Counted from the stretch's first letter, positions 46,378-58,740 are shown. The stretch is DNA of 64,000 nt from Musa acuminata AAA Group (GCF_036884655.1 NC_088342.1:15390001-15454000); one strand, 5' to 3'. Program-made: numbers and translations. Notes: a model not told the origin generated them from the letters alone.

Positions 46378-46560
46378 AGGTAGAGCACGTGTAAGTAGAG
46401 ACAGAAATATAGAGGGGAGAATGACGACGGTATTTTTATTTTTTTAACTTTTGTATTATTATATTGATATCGTTTTCTTTGTCTTCTTTTTCTTGCTTTA
46501 GTAGTATTTGTGTATAATATACCTTTATATAAATAAGGTAGAATATATGGAATAATTGGC
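46378..46560 (+). terminator. Probable 3' untranslated region of the MUN-domain gene
   Basis: After the TGA the sequence turns T- and AT-rich, with TTTTTATTTTTTTAAC, TTGTATTATTATATTG and TATAAATAAGG (about 46527-46537). A plant near-upstream poly(A) element of the AATAAG type is plausible near 46531. The exact cleavage site is not visible. Confidence 0.4.
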
Positions 46561-47555
46561 AAAGATAATTTTAATTAAAATATGTTCACATGTATGGAAC
46601 AACTTGACGCTATACATTTGTACATCTATCAATTTAGTTCCTATTGTTTTGATATTATTGAAAGACATCATTTAAAAAAAGAAAAAGAAAAAGAAAATAG
46701 GAACTTTTATAAATAAAAATATTTGAAGGAAATCGCAAGATGCTTTCCACTTGTGCGCTTGTTTCTACTGCTTCTACCAAGTGACATACTTGGCAGTGGG
46801 GAATGCGATTTGCTGCTGCCTACTGGCTCCTGGTGGCTCTTTATATAAAGTGCAGAGCTCTCTTGCATTTTTGGGGACATACGACATGCGCGTGCTTGCT
46901 GCGGTTACAAACTATGACCGGCCTCTTTTCGAAAAGGTTATTTTTCTTCAAACCAGCAATTCAGTATCTACGACTCAAATGAGGCTTTCTTAGTAAACTT
47001 GTTAGGCATGTTGCTTCTACTTGTTAGGTGGTTTTGTTATCCTTCCGCTCCTGACTTGAGGAATTGCGAGAAATTTCACCTACCCAGAGGAATTTTGGAA
47101 AAAGGAACTATTCATTTGTGTTATGCTTGTTTGTTTGCTCATAAGATGACCAAAATTTTCAGAATTCAAAGGTGTCTATTGACAGACACTTTGAAGCAGG
47201 CTGAGGATGTGCATTTGAGCATCTGAAGTATGTTGACACAAGTGAATGCCAAGCGTTTCCACCTACATAAGTTTTATGTAGGTAGTGCCTGCTCTTCATT
47301 TGATAATGAACGAGATTGCTTCTGAAATGTGTTATGCTTCATTTTGCTGATCACGAGGGTGGGTCACATGGATGTTACAACTTGTAACCCTATCTTTGAC
47401 AACAGAGTCGATTATGCGATCATGGAATATGTATCTAACTGCTGCAAATGTTTTATCTCATCAAAATTAAAATAGAAAGGTATCAACTTGGTTTTGAGTT
47501 GGCTCGCTCAGTTCTTGGTTAAAAAATGCAATTGAAACTAAACTGCAAGAATAAC

Positions 47556-47558
<3 letters not shown>
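46561..47558. other. Unassigned low-repeat stretch downstream of the gene
   Basis: This segment lacks the phrases of the LTR families and has more balanced composition around 46740-47260. Two plus-strand ORFs (46751-46993, 46999-47226) lie end to end in different frames and show no family motif. A TATA-like TTTATATAAAG lies at about 46840-46850. It could be part of an unrecognised gene, a gene relic or a lost transposon. Confidence 0.35.
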
Positions 47559-47613
<55 letters not shown>

Positions 47614-47690
47614 TTCTGACGTTAAGAACTTAGAAACATAATTCCTTTTTTAGAACTAAAATGTAATACTCAAAAGGGTACAAGGTGATT

Positions 47691-47763
<73 letters not shown>
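47559..47763. repeat. Two AT dinucleotide microsatellites
   Basis: Runs of alternating A and T occupy 47559-47610 and 47693-47763, separated by about 80 bases of ordinary sequence. They mark the boundary between the gene island and the gypsy element. Confidence 0.95.
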
Positions 47764-47768
<5 letters not shown>

Positions 47769-47891
47769 AAGAAGAGGACGGAGAGATGGTTGTTGGTTCA
47801 GGGAGGCTTGGTGGCTATTGAGGAAGAGGAGGAGAAAGAGGAGGGTGGGTGAGGGGGGTTGATGGTAGAGGAGGGGATGGAGTGAAAAGGA

Positions 47892-48271
47892 TGATCAAGG
47901 ACGATCAAGCTCAGTTCAAGTTCTACTTCAATTCAATTCAAATCTAATTCGAATTATATTTCAATTCAACTCAAATTCAATTCGAGTCATATTATAACTC
48001 AACTCAAATTTGGCTAACTCAAACTCAATCTCAAAGCTCAAGTTTGACTAGTTTAAACTCAATCCAACTCAATTGGTGTTGCTCGAATTGGAAGAAGAGT
48101 TTGGACTCTGATTGAGAGTCCACTCTAGTAGGAGTCCTCACATTTACAACCATAAAAAGAAAGGTGTGATAGACTTAAGGATATCAATAACCTAAGAAAA
48201 AGAGTTAGTGACTATAAATAAGAGGAGAAAAGAAAAAAGATGATAAAAATATTGCAGATGTCCGAGCTATT
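47892..48271 (+). repeat. Element F 5' LTR, first part
   Basis: It starts TGATCAAGGACGATCAAGC and matches the 3' LTR (59467 on, TAATCAAGGATGATC) and a third fragment (60643 on, TGACCAGCGATGATC). Shared phrases are TCAAATCTAATTCGA-type repeats, TTGGACTCTGATTGAGAG (48110 on) and ACATTTACAACCATAAAAA. Its last five bases CTATT are the target duplicated by element E. The LTR resumes at 54830. Confidence 0.7.
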
Positions 48272-50011
48272 TGTTAAGATCAAGAGCACTAAGAGGGGGG
48301 AGAGTGAATTAGTGCAACGGAAAGTTCGGTCGATAAAAATAATTTCGATAAAAAACTATTTCGAAAAGTTCTTTAACGGAAAGAGGGGGGAGACGATTTA
48401 AAACGACGTTCGTACGATAAAAATAATTTCGATAAAAAACCATTTCAAAAAGTTCTTTAACTTAAAATTAAGTGAAGTATAGATGAAGAAAAGCAATGGA
48501 GGCAGTTTGCAGTTAAGATAGAGAGCAGAATGTAAATGCAAATCGAGATTTAGAGTGGTTCGGTCAATCTTGAACTACATCCACTTTTGGCTTCCTCCTC
48601 CGATGAGGTCACCGACGTCCGCTAGAGGCCTTCCTTCAATAGGCGAAGGCCAACCACCCTTTTACGGCTTTACTCCTTTTGACGGGCTTAGGAGACAACC
48701 CTTACAGATTTTCACTCCTCTATTGAATGATCAAAACTTAGATGAAAAAAGAAAGAACTTTTGGCCTTTTACAACACTTTTGAGCTCTCAAATTCTCAAA
48801 ATAAGATCAAGATTTCGGTGCCCTTTCATACAGGAAAGGGTGGGGTTTATTTTGGCCCCAACTGGTTTGAATTTGGAGCTCAAAAATATCATCTCTCGGA
48901 TTTTCGGGGTCCTGGCAGTACTACCGCCATAACTAGGCGGTACTACCACCTGACACTGCTCGGAGACCGAGCTCAGGCGATACCACCGCCTGATAGGGGC
49001 GGTACCACCGCTCAGCTTCGCTCAGAGACCGAGCTCAAGCGGTACCACCGCCTGACAGGGGCAGTACCACTACTCAACTTCGCTCGAAGACCGAGCTCAG
49101 GTGGTACCACTGCCTAACAGGGGTGGTACCACCGCCCAGCATTCCTGAGAGGCTGAGCTCCTAGGTGGTGCCACCACCGGCCAGGAATTCTAGGTTCGAA
49201 TGGGCTGATCCATTCAGCCTAATTTGGGTCTATCAAGGGCCCAATTACCCCTAGATTAAGTTAATGGGATCACCTCCTATTCCTAACTTAATCTATGCTA
49301 ACTAGATATTTAAGATATTAATACTGTAACTTGCTCCGGTGCGTCAATCGCTTCTTCCGGCGAACTTTCGATGAACCCTCGGCGATGCTCCGACGGACTT
49401 TTGGCAAACTCCTAGACTTGTGAGGATCCACTTGGTGAGTTCCGACAAGCTTCTTTGGCAAGCTCCTGGACTTCTCGGATTTGTTCCCGCAGAACCTCCA
49501 ACGACCGTTCGGACTTCCGTCGAACTCTCGAACCACCAATGTGATCATGGTCTTGACTCTAGCGCAACTCCTATTGCATGTCTTACTATCATCATAGTTA
49601 ATCCTGCACAGGTAAAACAAACTTCAATCTAGACAATTAATACTAAGCATTGATCAAGTTGTCCGGCATGTCATTGGTCCCTCGACGCTTCATCTGATTC
49701 TTCGACGCATCGTCCTCTCTTACAACCTATTGCCCAATTGGCCAGTTGACTTTGTAACTTCGATATCCTTGGCGCAATATCCGCTCTTCTTGGCCTGATG
49801 CCCGAATCCACGGTCCGAAGCCTTCTGTCGATACGTCGACCGATCCACCGGCCCGACGTCCAATCTTTTGACATGTTCTCCTCTAGCACAACTTGATTAT
49901 TTCTGCTTTAATTGTCTCATCCTGATCGAAGCATCATACGTCACTCAAAATGTAGATTTAAAACATCAACACTTATCAATTGGTTTTATCATCAAAATAC
50001 GAGATTCAACA
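48272..50011 (-). repeat. Element E 3' LTR with local duplication
   Basis: 1740 bases. Close to its left end, about 80 bases are repeated: CGATAAAAATAATTTCGATA occurs at about 48333 and again at about 48416, each followed by a CATTTC/CTATTTC plus AAAGTTCTTTAAC segment, with a second G tract in between. The 5' LTR has this part only once, which explains most of the length difference. The TATA box is eroded (TTTATTTTGG at about 48846) while the 5' LTR keeps TATATAAA. Palindromes are at 48909-49179. Confidence 0.85.
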
Positions 50012-50029
50012 ATCTCCCCCTTTTTGATA

Positions 50030-52260
50030 ATGACAACCAATTGATGACGGAGTTAAACTTAACTCCCGGAGTTTAACCAAGCTCCCCCTATCAATATGTC
50101 TTATTGATAAAAACTCTTGGATTTAAACATCCAAGTAATATGTCATGATCAAATCATGACATACAATCAACATACTTCTCTCCCTTTGTCATCAATAAAA
50201 AGGATAAGTACAATTCTCATGTGTTTAAACATAAATTCAAATTGTTGCATGAAAAACATGAAGTTTTATCATCATGCAATTTGTAAGCTAGAAATTTTGG
50301 CAATTTTGGCAAGTGTTATATCATGATTAAAACATTCAAGCTATCAAGTTGTAGATATGCAAGGTAGCAAGATAGCATGTTCTACTTCATACAAGCTAGC
50401 GAATTTAAAGATGTGCAAGTTGACATATTTGCTTTTCTTTGCGATAGGCAAGATAGCATTTCTTTATAATATTCAAGATAGTAAGTTCTACATCATGCTA
50501 GCTAGCAAATTAGAGATGATCAAGAAAGCAACTCTTGCTTCTTGAAATATGCAAGTTGTAAGCTATCAAATTTTTGCTTCCTTTACAATATTTGAGCTAG
50601 CAATTTTACTTTCATTGCCAAGTGCAAGTTAGCATGTTTTGCATTTTGAGATAGGCAAGATAACACTTTTGGTATGCAAATTTATAGTATGCAAGCTATC
50701 AAATTTTACACATAAAGAAAGTTAGCAACATTTTACATCTTTTGAGGTGTGCAAAATGGACTATTTTGCCTCTTTTTGAAATGTGTAACTTAGCAAACAT
50801 TGCTTCTCTTGAGATTCGCAAGATAGCACTTCTTGCTTGCTTTTTTAGATTAGCAAGCTAACAAGATTGCCTTTTTTTCGAATTGTGCAAACTAGCATAT
50901 TCACTTTCTAGCACGTTTTGCTCTCCCTATATCATTGTCAAAAAGAAGGGAAGACCCTTTACGTCAATTTTTAAATTATGACAAAGGTAAGGTAACAAAG
51001 ATGAAGAAATCAAGATGTGAGTGTCAAAATAATTTTTTATCATGAATATTTTATCGTTGAATGCATTATTATCATAAGTGTTTCATGCATTCATATCATC
51101 ACATAAAGAATATTAAAAAATAATAATTGGGTGATGAGATAAATATTTTATGAATACAAGGAATTGCATAAAAATTATATCATGAAAGATTAGAACATGT
51201 GAATACCAAAAGGCATGATTTCTTTTTGAAAAACCTCCTCATAAATAATCAAAAGAAAATCTTAGGAGATCAATTAAAGAAAAATCTTGATTTATAATAA
51301 AATTTCATGTATTGAATATCGAGAAATCAAGATGATGATTCATAAAAAATATCACAAGTTATATTTAAGAGAAAAATCATCATTCATTTTCAATTCATTC
51401 AATTTGTCAAATCAACATTTCTTGGGTATCCATGATATTAAAACATGATTTCAAATCTTCAACATATAACATGCATAAATTCAAAAATCAAAAGGAGAAG
51501 AGAAGAATTCAAAGGTACAAAGATTTCAACCATCTCATAAACAAATGATGGATCAAGTCATGAATCCAAAATTCCATGAATCATTTCGACAAATCTCCTT
51601 TTAAATAATCAAAATGATCATCAAAGGAAATCTCATGTTATTCTAAGAAATCAAGAACATGATTTTGATAAAACTCATTCAAATTCAAATCATCAAAATA
51701 ATTTTTATGGTTCACAAAATTCATAACATAAGTAGATTTTCAAGAAATCAAGATCATAATTTTTATTTATGTCAAATAAAAACATGCATCAACGTTTAGG
51801 ATCGAAAAATAAATTTCGTCATAAAACCATCAAGACCAATAAATCACAAAAATCATCATGTATAACTTTAAAATCTCATGCATAAAATTGTTAATCATGG
51901 TATCAAAATATTTAATATTTTCATTACATCATTATGCATTACTTTAAATCAAACATGATTTTATTTAATCAAAATCGAGAAATAACAATGGAAATCAACA
52001 TGATACACATTATTACTTCTTAACCACGTATAGCATAATTTCATAAGGCATTTTTAATCAAAATCATTTTGTTTATCATAAACATATAATTTTCATGATT
52101 ATTTTTAAAATTACTAGAATGATAAGCATGATTCCTAATTTTTGTATTTTCATTATTAAATTATTAAACTTGTAATTTTTAAGAAAATTAATTCTAAACT
52201 AAATAAAAAAGGAAAATGCATCATGAAAAATATCATGTAATTTCGAAATAAATTAAAGGC
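50030..52260 (-). other. Element E AT-rich internal spacer
   Basis: Noncoding sequence, shorter than in A or D, with TAGCTTGC-type repeats (about 50280-50900), the box TATCATTGTCAAAAAGAAGG (about 50930-50949) and long phrases shared with D, such as AATCAAAATCATTTTGTTTATC (near 52058). Purine-tract complements are at about 50012-50025 and 50084-50093. No pol domain is seen. Confidence 0.7.
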
Positions 52261-52269
52261 ATTTTGATT

Positions 52270-53160
52270 ACCTCATCGTCGAATGCCGTTAAGGCGTAGT
52301 TTGCCATCTCGCCTTTCTTGATTTTCTCCTCGTCTTCGGAGGAGCTTAATTCATTCCAATTTTTGTTCTTCTTCTTGTGTTCAAAGTAAAGAGTTGCATT
52401 CTTTTTTTTATTATTTTTGTTTCATAATTTTCATTGAAAGTTCGAGTTCACAATCATTTGAGCTTATGCTCGAGTGGTCTTCAAATGTTCTATGTCCCAA
52501 ATCCTTCCTGTTCTTTAGAAGGTGGTTCTCAAGTTCTTCACGTACATTGCACGTTAATTCATATGTTATCAAAGATCCTATTAGTTCTTCGAGAGGGAAA
52601 TGGTTCAAATCTTTTGATTCTTGAATAGCGATTACTTTTGAATCCCAAGTTTTAGAAAGTGAGAGCAAAATCTTATTAACAAGTTCAAAATTTGAAAAAC
52701 ATTTGCCAAGAGTTTTTAAACCATTGACGACATCCGTAAAACGGGTGTACATGTCAACAATGGTTTCGCTTGGCTTCATCCAAAAAAACTCGAAATCATA
52801 CATTAAAAAATTAACTTTAGAATCCATAACACTACTTGTGCCTTCGTGCGTGATTTCAAGAGTGTGCCATATGTCGAAAGCTGATTCGTAAGTAGAAATC
52901 CGATTAAACTCGATTTTGTCTAAGGAGCAAAATAGAGCGTTCATAGCTCTAGCATTTAAAGAAAATATTTTTTCTCCAAATCATTCCAATCTTTTATTGG
53001 AAGAGAAGACCTTTTAAGACCGAATTCGAGAATGTGCTATAAATTCAAATCCAACGAAAGCAAGAAAACTCTCATTCGAGTTTTCCAATAAGTGTAGTCC
53101 GTCCCATTGAAAAAGGGAGGACGAATGAGAGAGTGACTCTCTTAGTTGCCGAAAAAAGTC
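52270..53160 (-). pseudogene. Broken UBN2-type gag (E)
   Basis: The main open piece, 52411-52944, encodes MNALFCSLDKIEFNRISTYE, SAFDIWHTLEITHEGTSSV, PSETIVDMYTRFTDVVNGLK and DLNHFPLEELIGSLITYELT. The N-terminal part continues upstream (YWKTRMRVFLLS region at about 53075-53110) but in another frame, so at least one frameshift lies near 52945-52980. The acidic tail is eroded near 52380-52430. The end matches the B gag (GEMxNYALTAFDDEV-like at 52270-52315) and is followed by GAGGTAATC on the minus strand. No zinc knuckle is evident. Confidence 0.75.
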
Positions 53161-53199
53161 ACTTCTCTTAGGTGTTAATCCAAGTGAGAAATAACCTGG

Positions 53200-53211
53200 C
53201 TCTGATACCAA
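53200..53211 (-). other. Primer-binding site of element E
   Basis: The plus strand reads CTCTGATACCAA, the complement of TTGGTATCAGAG, one base from the 5' LTR. Confidence 0.85.
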
Positions 53212-53212
53212 T

Positions 53213-54824
53213 TGTTAGGATCAAGAGCACTAAGAGGGGAAGGGTGAATTAGTGCAGCAGAAAACTTTCGATGATTTAAAACGACGTTCGTACGATAAAA
53301 ATAATTTCGATGAAAAACCATTTTGGAAAGTTCTTCAACTTAAGATTAAGCGAAGTACAGTTGAAGAAAAGCAATGGAGGTAGTTTGCAGTTAAGATAGA
53401 GAGCAAAATGTAAATGCAAACCGAGATTTAGAGTGGTTCGGTCAATCTTGACCTACATCCACTTTTGGCTTCCTCCTCCGATGAGGTCACTAACGTCCAT
53501 TAGAGGCCTTCCTTCAATAGGTGAAGGCCAACCACCCTTTTACAGCTTTACTCCTTTTGATGGGCTTAGGAGACAACCCTTATAGATTTTCACTCCTCTC
53601 TTGAATGTTCAAAACTTAGATGAAAAGAGAGAGAAGAACTTTTGGCCTTTTACAACACTTTTGAGCTATTAAATTCTCATAATAAGATCAAGATTTCAGT
53701 GACCTTTCATGCAGAAAAGGGTGGGGTTTATATAGGCCCCAACTTGTTTGAATTTGGAGCTCAAAAATGTCATCTCCCAGATTTTCGAGGTCCTGGCGAT
53801 ACTACTGTCATAACTGGGCGGTACTACCGCCTGACACTGCTTAGAGACCCTGACAAGGGCGGTACCACCGCTCAGCTTCGCTCAGAGACCGAGCTTAGGC
53901 GGTACCACCGCTTGATAGGGGCGGTACCATCGCCCAGCATTCTTTGGAGACTGAGCTCCTAGGCGGTGCCACCGTCGGCCAAGAATTTTGAGTCTGAATG
54001 AGTTGATCCATTTGGCCCAATTTAGGTCTGTCAAGGGCCCAATTGCCCCCATATTAAGTTAATGGGATCACCTCCCATTCCTAACTTAATCTACATGCTA
54101 ACTACGATATTTAAGACATTAATACTACAGCTTGCTCCGGTGCGTCAATCGCTTTTTCCGGCGAGCTTCCGGCGAACATCCGATGAACCCTCGACGATGC
54201 TCCGGCGGACTTCCGACAAACTCTTGGACTTGTGACAATCCACTTGGCGAGTTTCGACGAGCTTTTTTGGCAAGCTCCTGGACTTCTTGGATATGTTCCT
54301 GTAGAACCTTCGACGATCGTTCGAACTTCCGTCAAACTCTCGAACCCCCAACGTGATCATGGTTTTAACTCTAGCGCAACTCCTACTGCATGTCTTACTG
54401 CCATCGTAGTTAATTCTACACATATAAAACAAACTTTGATCTAGACAATAAATACTAAGCATTAATTAAGTTGTCCGGCATGTCATTGGTCCTTCGACAC
54501 TTCGTCCGATTCTTCGGTGCATTGTCCTCTCTTGCGGCCTATTGCCCAATCGACCAATTGACTTCGCAACTGCGATATCCTTGGTGCAATATCTGCTCTT
54601 CTTGGCTCGATACCCAAATCCATGGCCCAAAGCCTTCTGTCGATATATCGACCGATCCACCGGCCCAACGTCCAATCTTCTGATATGTTCTCCTCCGGCA
54701 CAACTTGATTTTTCCTGCTTTAATTGTCTCATCCTGATCAAAGCAACCTGCATCACTCAAATCACAGATTAAAACATCAATACAATTATCAATTGATTTT
54801 ATCATCAAAATACGAGATTCAACA
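53213..54824 (-). repeat. Element E 5' LTR
   Basis: 1612 bases, TGTTAGGATCAAGAGCACTA to CGAGATTCAACA on the plus strand. It holds TTTATATA at 53727-53734 (TATATAAA on the minus strand), GGTACC palindromes at 53797-53975 and the SRSLP-type U3 ORF (54145-54462, minus). It is close to solo LTR J. Confidence 0.85.
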
Positions 54825-54829
54825 CTATC

Positions 54830-54985
54830 GTTCACGAAGTATAAGCTTGTTACACAAGAAGTCTTTTCTTAATTATATTTTTAAGATTATTTTTTTCATC
54901 AGTAATTTAAAATCATTTTCTCTTTTAGTATTCATCTTCTTGTAGCATCTCTCTCAAGTCCTCTCAATGTATAAATATAGCAAAG
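54830..54985 (+). repeat. Element F 5' LTR, second part
   Basis: The end of the gypsy LTR after element E. It includes CACAAGAAGTCTTTTC and ATCATTTTCTCTTTTAG-type phrases that match 59815-59960 and 60905-61015. The 3' boundary is not sharp, because I could not identify a PBS. Confidence 0.5.
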
Positions 54986-55016
54986 GAAGTATTGAGATAA
55001 TTGAATTCTTCCTTAA

Positions 55017-55830
55017 AATGGATCTGGAGGCATTATTAGAGCAATAATCCTCATCTATAGATGATTACCACTATCCAAAGATATAAGGATTCAAAAGAAC
55101 TTTAGGAGTTGAAGTTTCAATACTGATAGACGATAAAAAGAGACAACGATGTAACGGTAGATGTCCTCTCCTTCAATAACTCTACCAATGTAAATATGTT
55201 AGATACATAACTTGATCAACTCAATTAGACACCTACTTTACCCTATATGGGTATGCTCTAGTATGGTGGAATGCCTACCTACGAGTTTACCATAATGAAG
55301 AGATGATATGAGGACTATTTAAAACTATTTTGATAATAATTCTACCTAATGGGCTACCTCAAAATTTAATGAAAAAGATAGCACAACTTACGTCAAGAAT
55401 AAGACTAATCAGTGCAAGATTGCACCATTGAGTTTCGATGATAATTGATACTCAAAATCTCCCTCGATAGACACTTGAAAGGTGATAAAGCTTACTATTA
55501 GTTTGCATGCCCTGATCAATATCAAATTAAGTACCTTCATGATTTATGACATCTTGAGCACTAAAGAGGCAACCATGATAATCAAAAGAAAGAACCAAAC
55601 TCATAATGAAAGGACTATAAAGAAGGCTAGACAAGTTCCTTGAAGTCTAAGAAAATTTCAAGAATAGTAAGAGTTCTTCCTCGAAGAAAAGTGACCGCTT
55701 TTGTGATTATTATAAAATTATATGATATATAAGGGAGAAGTGCTAAAAGGTTTATCCAGAACTCTTTCTTAAAAAAATAGAAGAAGAATGACCAAAATTG
55801 ATGGATAGCGGTTGTGACAGTAAGGATTCT
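55017..55830 (+). pseudogene. Gypsy gag remnant with eroded zinc knuckle (F)
   Basis: Plus-strand readings with several stops and frameshifts follow the course of a plant Ty3/gypsy Gag. Examples are a TLYGYALVWWNAYLR-like segment (about 55240-55285), an LMKKIAQL segment, and near 55690-55760 CDYYKI...YIREKC.KVYPEL, an eroded CCHC knuckle followed by the usual hydrophobic end. It is not functional. Confidence 0.65.
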
Positions 55831-56330
55831 ATCGAACTTACATTAGTTGATTATGCTAATATGAGTCTATTGTTGATGACAAGGCCAAATGTTATAAAAT
55901 TGAGTCCGTCCTCTAACCAGAGATTTGAAAAGAGTTCTTCACACTAAAAATTCAGGTAAAGTAGGAAGTCATCAATGCCATCATCGACACTGACAGGCAA
56001 ACTTGGTCCAAAAGCTTGGCCTGCAAACTACACCATATCCGAACCCATATCTATTGAGTTGGATTCACAAAGATGTGGAGATGAGGATAGATCAGCAATG
56101 TAAGTTTTATTTCACCATCACTAACAATTACATCCATAAAGTATTATATGAAGTGGTGCCCCTTGAAGCCATGTAATCTTTGAAAGTTAATACCTTTGGG
56201 ACTCAAGGTATGGAAAAACACTTATTGTCATGTGAGAAAAAGATGAATGTGCAATCAATCTAACAGTAGTCAGCTAAGAAAAAATAATGATAAATATACG
56301 AATGATTCATGTTAATGTTTATATAGTTGT

Positions 56331-57929
56331 GTTAGTAACAGATGCCCAACAAGCCAGTAATGACACGTGTGACTTGACACCTAATCTTTTTGCTTATTAT
56401 ATTTTGACATTTATCAATTTATATTGACTATTGTATATATGCATGTATATATTGTGATGTCCTTAGATCTGTGCAATAGAAATCAGATCATGATGAGATC
56501 ACGATAATGAGACCGATTCACCTTTAAACATAGATCCTAAATAATCCTGGTCATAGGTTACTCAAGAGGGACATCGAGATAACTAGACAGACTGGTATGC
56601 TATATACCCATTCATATGATGGATGCAACTGGTCTCATAGCTGCTCGTGTGGGGACACTAGGGATATAGTATATGTGCTCATTGGAGAATGAGTTCACTG
56701 ATTGGTTTGTTTACGGAATGCTAGATGATTGATGATGCCTTATTGTCAAACAACGATTCCGTAGTCCCAGTGGTGTATCTGGTCCTTAGACTTGAGACAT
56801 CAAGAATATCTTGTATGAGTGCTCAACTCTTTGATACCGGACTTATAGGTTTTGATGTCCCAGATCTAGTATAACCGGTCATCAGGAGTGATAGTCAACC
56901 TTACGAGGGCTATTGAATATTGATAAAGGATCCTCCACTCTTGGTGTCATAAGAGGAATATCCCATGTGTTCTTACTCAGATAAATCCCTGGCTAGGGTC
57001 ATTCGGATTAAGAGAGAAAGAGTTTTCCGAGAGAATCCGATTAGAGTAAGACTCGAGTAGAAACCGTATAGGTTTGATAATACCATACCCGGTATACAGT
57101 CTCTAGGATATTAGATTAATGAGGGACTATAGGTACATGATAAATGAGGACAGACATATCCAATGGATTGGATTCCCCTATATCGTTTGGGGACTACGGT
57201 GTAGTGGCCTAGTATGTCCGTAGTCGATGAGTCGAGTGAATTATTATGGAGATAATAATTCACTGAGCCAGAAGGAGTTCTAACAGGTATGACTCACAGT
57301 CAGTTCGATATTTGGCCTAGAGGATCACACACATATGGTAGGTACTGCGATGAGTAGAGGTTCGGATATAAAATATCCGTCGGAGCCCCTATCTTATTGG
57401 ATATCCAATAAGCCTTTGAATTATTGGATCTCATGGACGAGATCCAATAAAATCCCATAAGAGATTATTGGATAGAGATCCACTAATCTAAGAGGCTTGG
57501 GTAGTTGGATGAAGATCCAATACCCAATGGGGGAGGATTCATTTGGTTTAAGTTGATATGGAACCTTTATAAATATGAGGGATTCAGTGGTTCATAGGCT
57601 AGAGCCTTTGTTTGCCTCTCCTATTCTCCTCCCCCCTCTCCATCTCAAAGCAGGTCTAGAGTTTTGAGGAGCATCGTCATAGCCCTATTGTGTGGATCAC
57701 CGCTAGAGAGGAGGGCGCTTGACCTCCTTCACCCTCTTCTAGAGATCTATAAGGATTCGGGGATATACGATCTCCCTAGGTAACACAATATACTCTATAT
57801 GTAGTTTTAAGTTTCGCAAATTTTGTGCATCAATCTTCGCACAACGACAAACAAATATTTAAAAATTAGGGATTTTATTTTCTATTCTTCCTCTGCGCAT
57901 ATGTGATGTCGCCCCCAAGATTTCCCAAT
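56331..57929 (+). repeat. Solo family C LTR, TSD AGTTG
   Basis: 1599 bases, from TGTTAGTAACAGATGCCCAA to GATTTCCCAAT. AGTTG stands directly before (56326-56330) and directly after (57930-57934), so this is a solo LTR with an intact target duplication, inserted in gypsy element F. It has a TATA box at 57568-57575 (TATAAATA). It provides the full-length reference for the two split C LTRs at 1751-6777 and 28342-37322. Confidence 0.85.
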
Positions 57930-57934
57930 AGTTG

Positions 57935-58740
57935 GTAGAAGCCAAAACTTTAGTCTTGTAAGCAGAATGCAAGAAAGAGAATGGTTGTAAACTACAAGAA
58001 CTTATCAACAAGTATTTGAATCTATTCACCAAAAATAGCATTATACCTCCACAAAGAATGATCGAGCACAAAATATAGCTCATCTCTAATATACTACTAT
58101 CGAATCTCAACATATACTAGAACTCAGTTTTACTGAATGAAGAAATTTGACGATAAGTGATTGATCTAATTGAGAGAGACAATATCAAATCGAGTTATTC
58201 CCTTGTAGATCATTAGTGGTGATAGTGCCAAAGAAAGATGGAGGATGGCATTTGTGTATTAACTACCACACTTTGAATAAGATCATGATGAGGAATCAAA
58301 TCCCCTACATCTGAAAGATGGCCTATTAGACTAGCTCAAACATGTTGTCATCTTCACTAAATTAGAACTTCTATTGAACTAACATGGAAGACAACCTTCA
58401 AAATGCATCAAGGGTAGCTCGAGTGGTTGATTATACCATTCAGACTATACAAGGCCCCTTCCATGCTCATGCGGTTGATGAACGATGTACTACTTTCATA
58501 CCTACAATTTTATCATCGTCTATCTTAACAACATTCTTATCTATAGCTAGTCAAAGGAAGCACACGTTAAGAATATGTATGAGGTGTTCGACCTTTTGGA
58601 GAAATATCAACTATGACTCAACCCAAAAATGTGTAAATTTGGGTAACAAACCTTCGTTTACCTCGGCTTCATCATTAGCGGAGAGAAGATTTAGATCAAC
58701 TCGGACAAAATCAAGGTGATCCAAGAGTGGTCAAGGCGGT
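57935..58740 (+). pseudogene. Gypsy reverse transcriptase remnant (F)
   Basis: The plus strand contains VVIVPKKDGGWHLCINYHTL (about 58210-58270), the hallmark of Ty3/gypsy RT, followed after frameshifts by YKAPSMLMRLMNDVL (about 58450-58490), a KYQL-like segment and a YLGFIISGE-like segment (58660-58685). The YLDD active-site region (about 58505-58540) is broken. Stops and shifts are frequent. The stretch just after the solo LTR (57935-58010) reads as the linker into RT (a KLQELINK-like piece). Confidence 0.75.

Larger units (their letters stand above)
48272..54824 (-). mobile_element. Element E, complete gag-only LTR element
   Basis: Minus-strand order: 5' LTR (53213-54824), PBS (53200-53211), gag (about 52270-53160), AT-rich spacer (50030-52260), purine tract (complement of 50012-50025) and 3' LTR (48272-50011). 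Flanking 5-mers CTATT (48267-48271) and CTATC (54825-54829) differ by one base, consistent with an aged target duplication. No pol is present. The gag is broken, so E is older than A and D. Confidence 0.88.
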
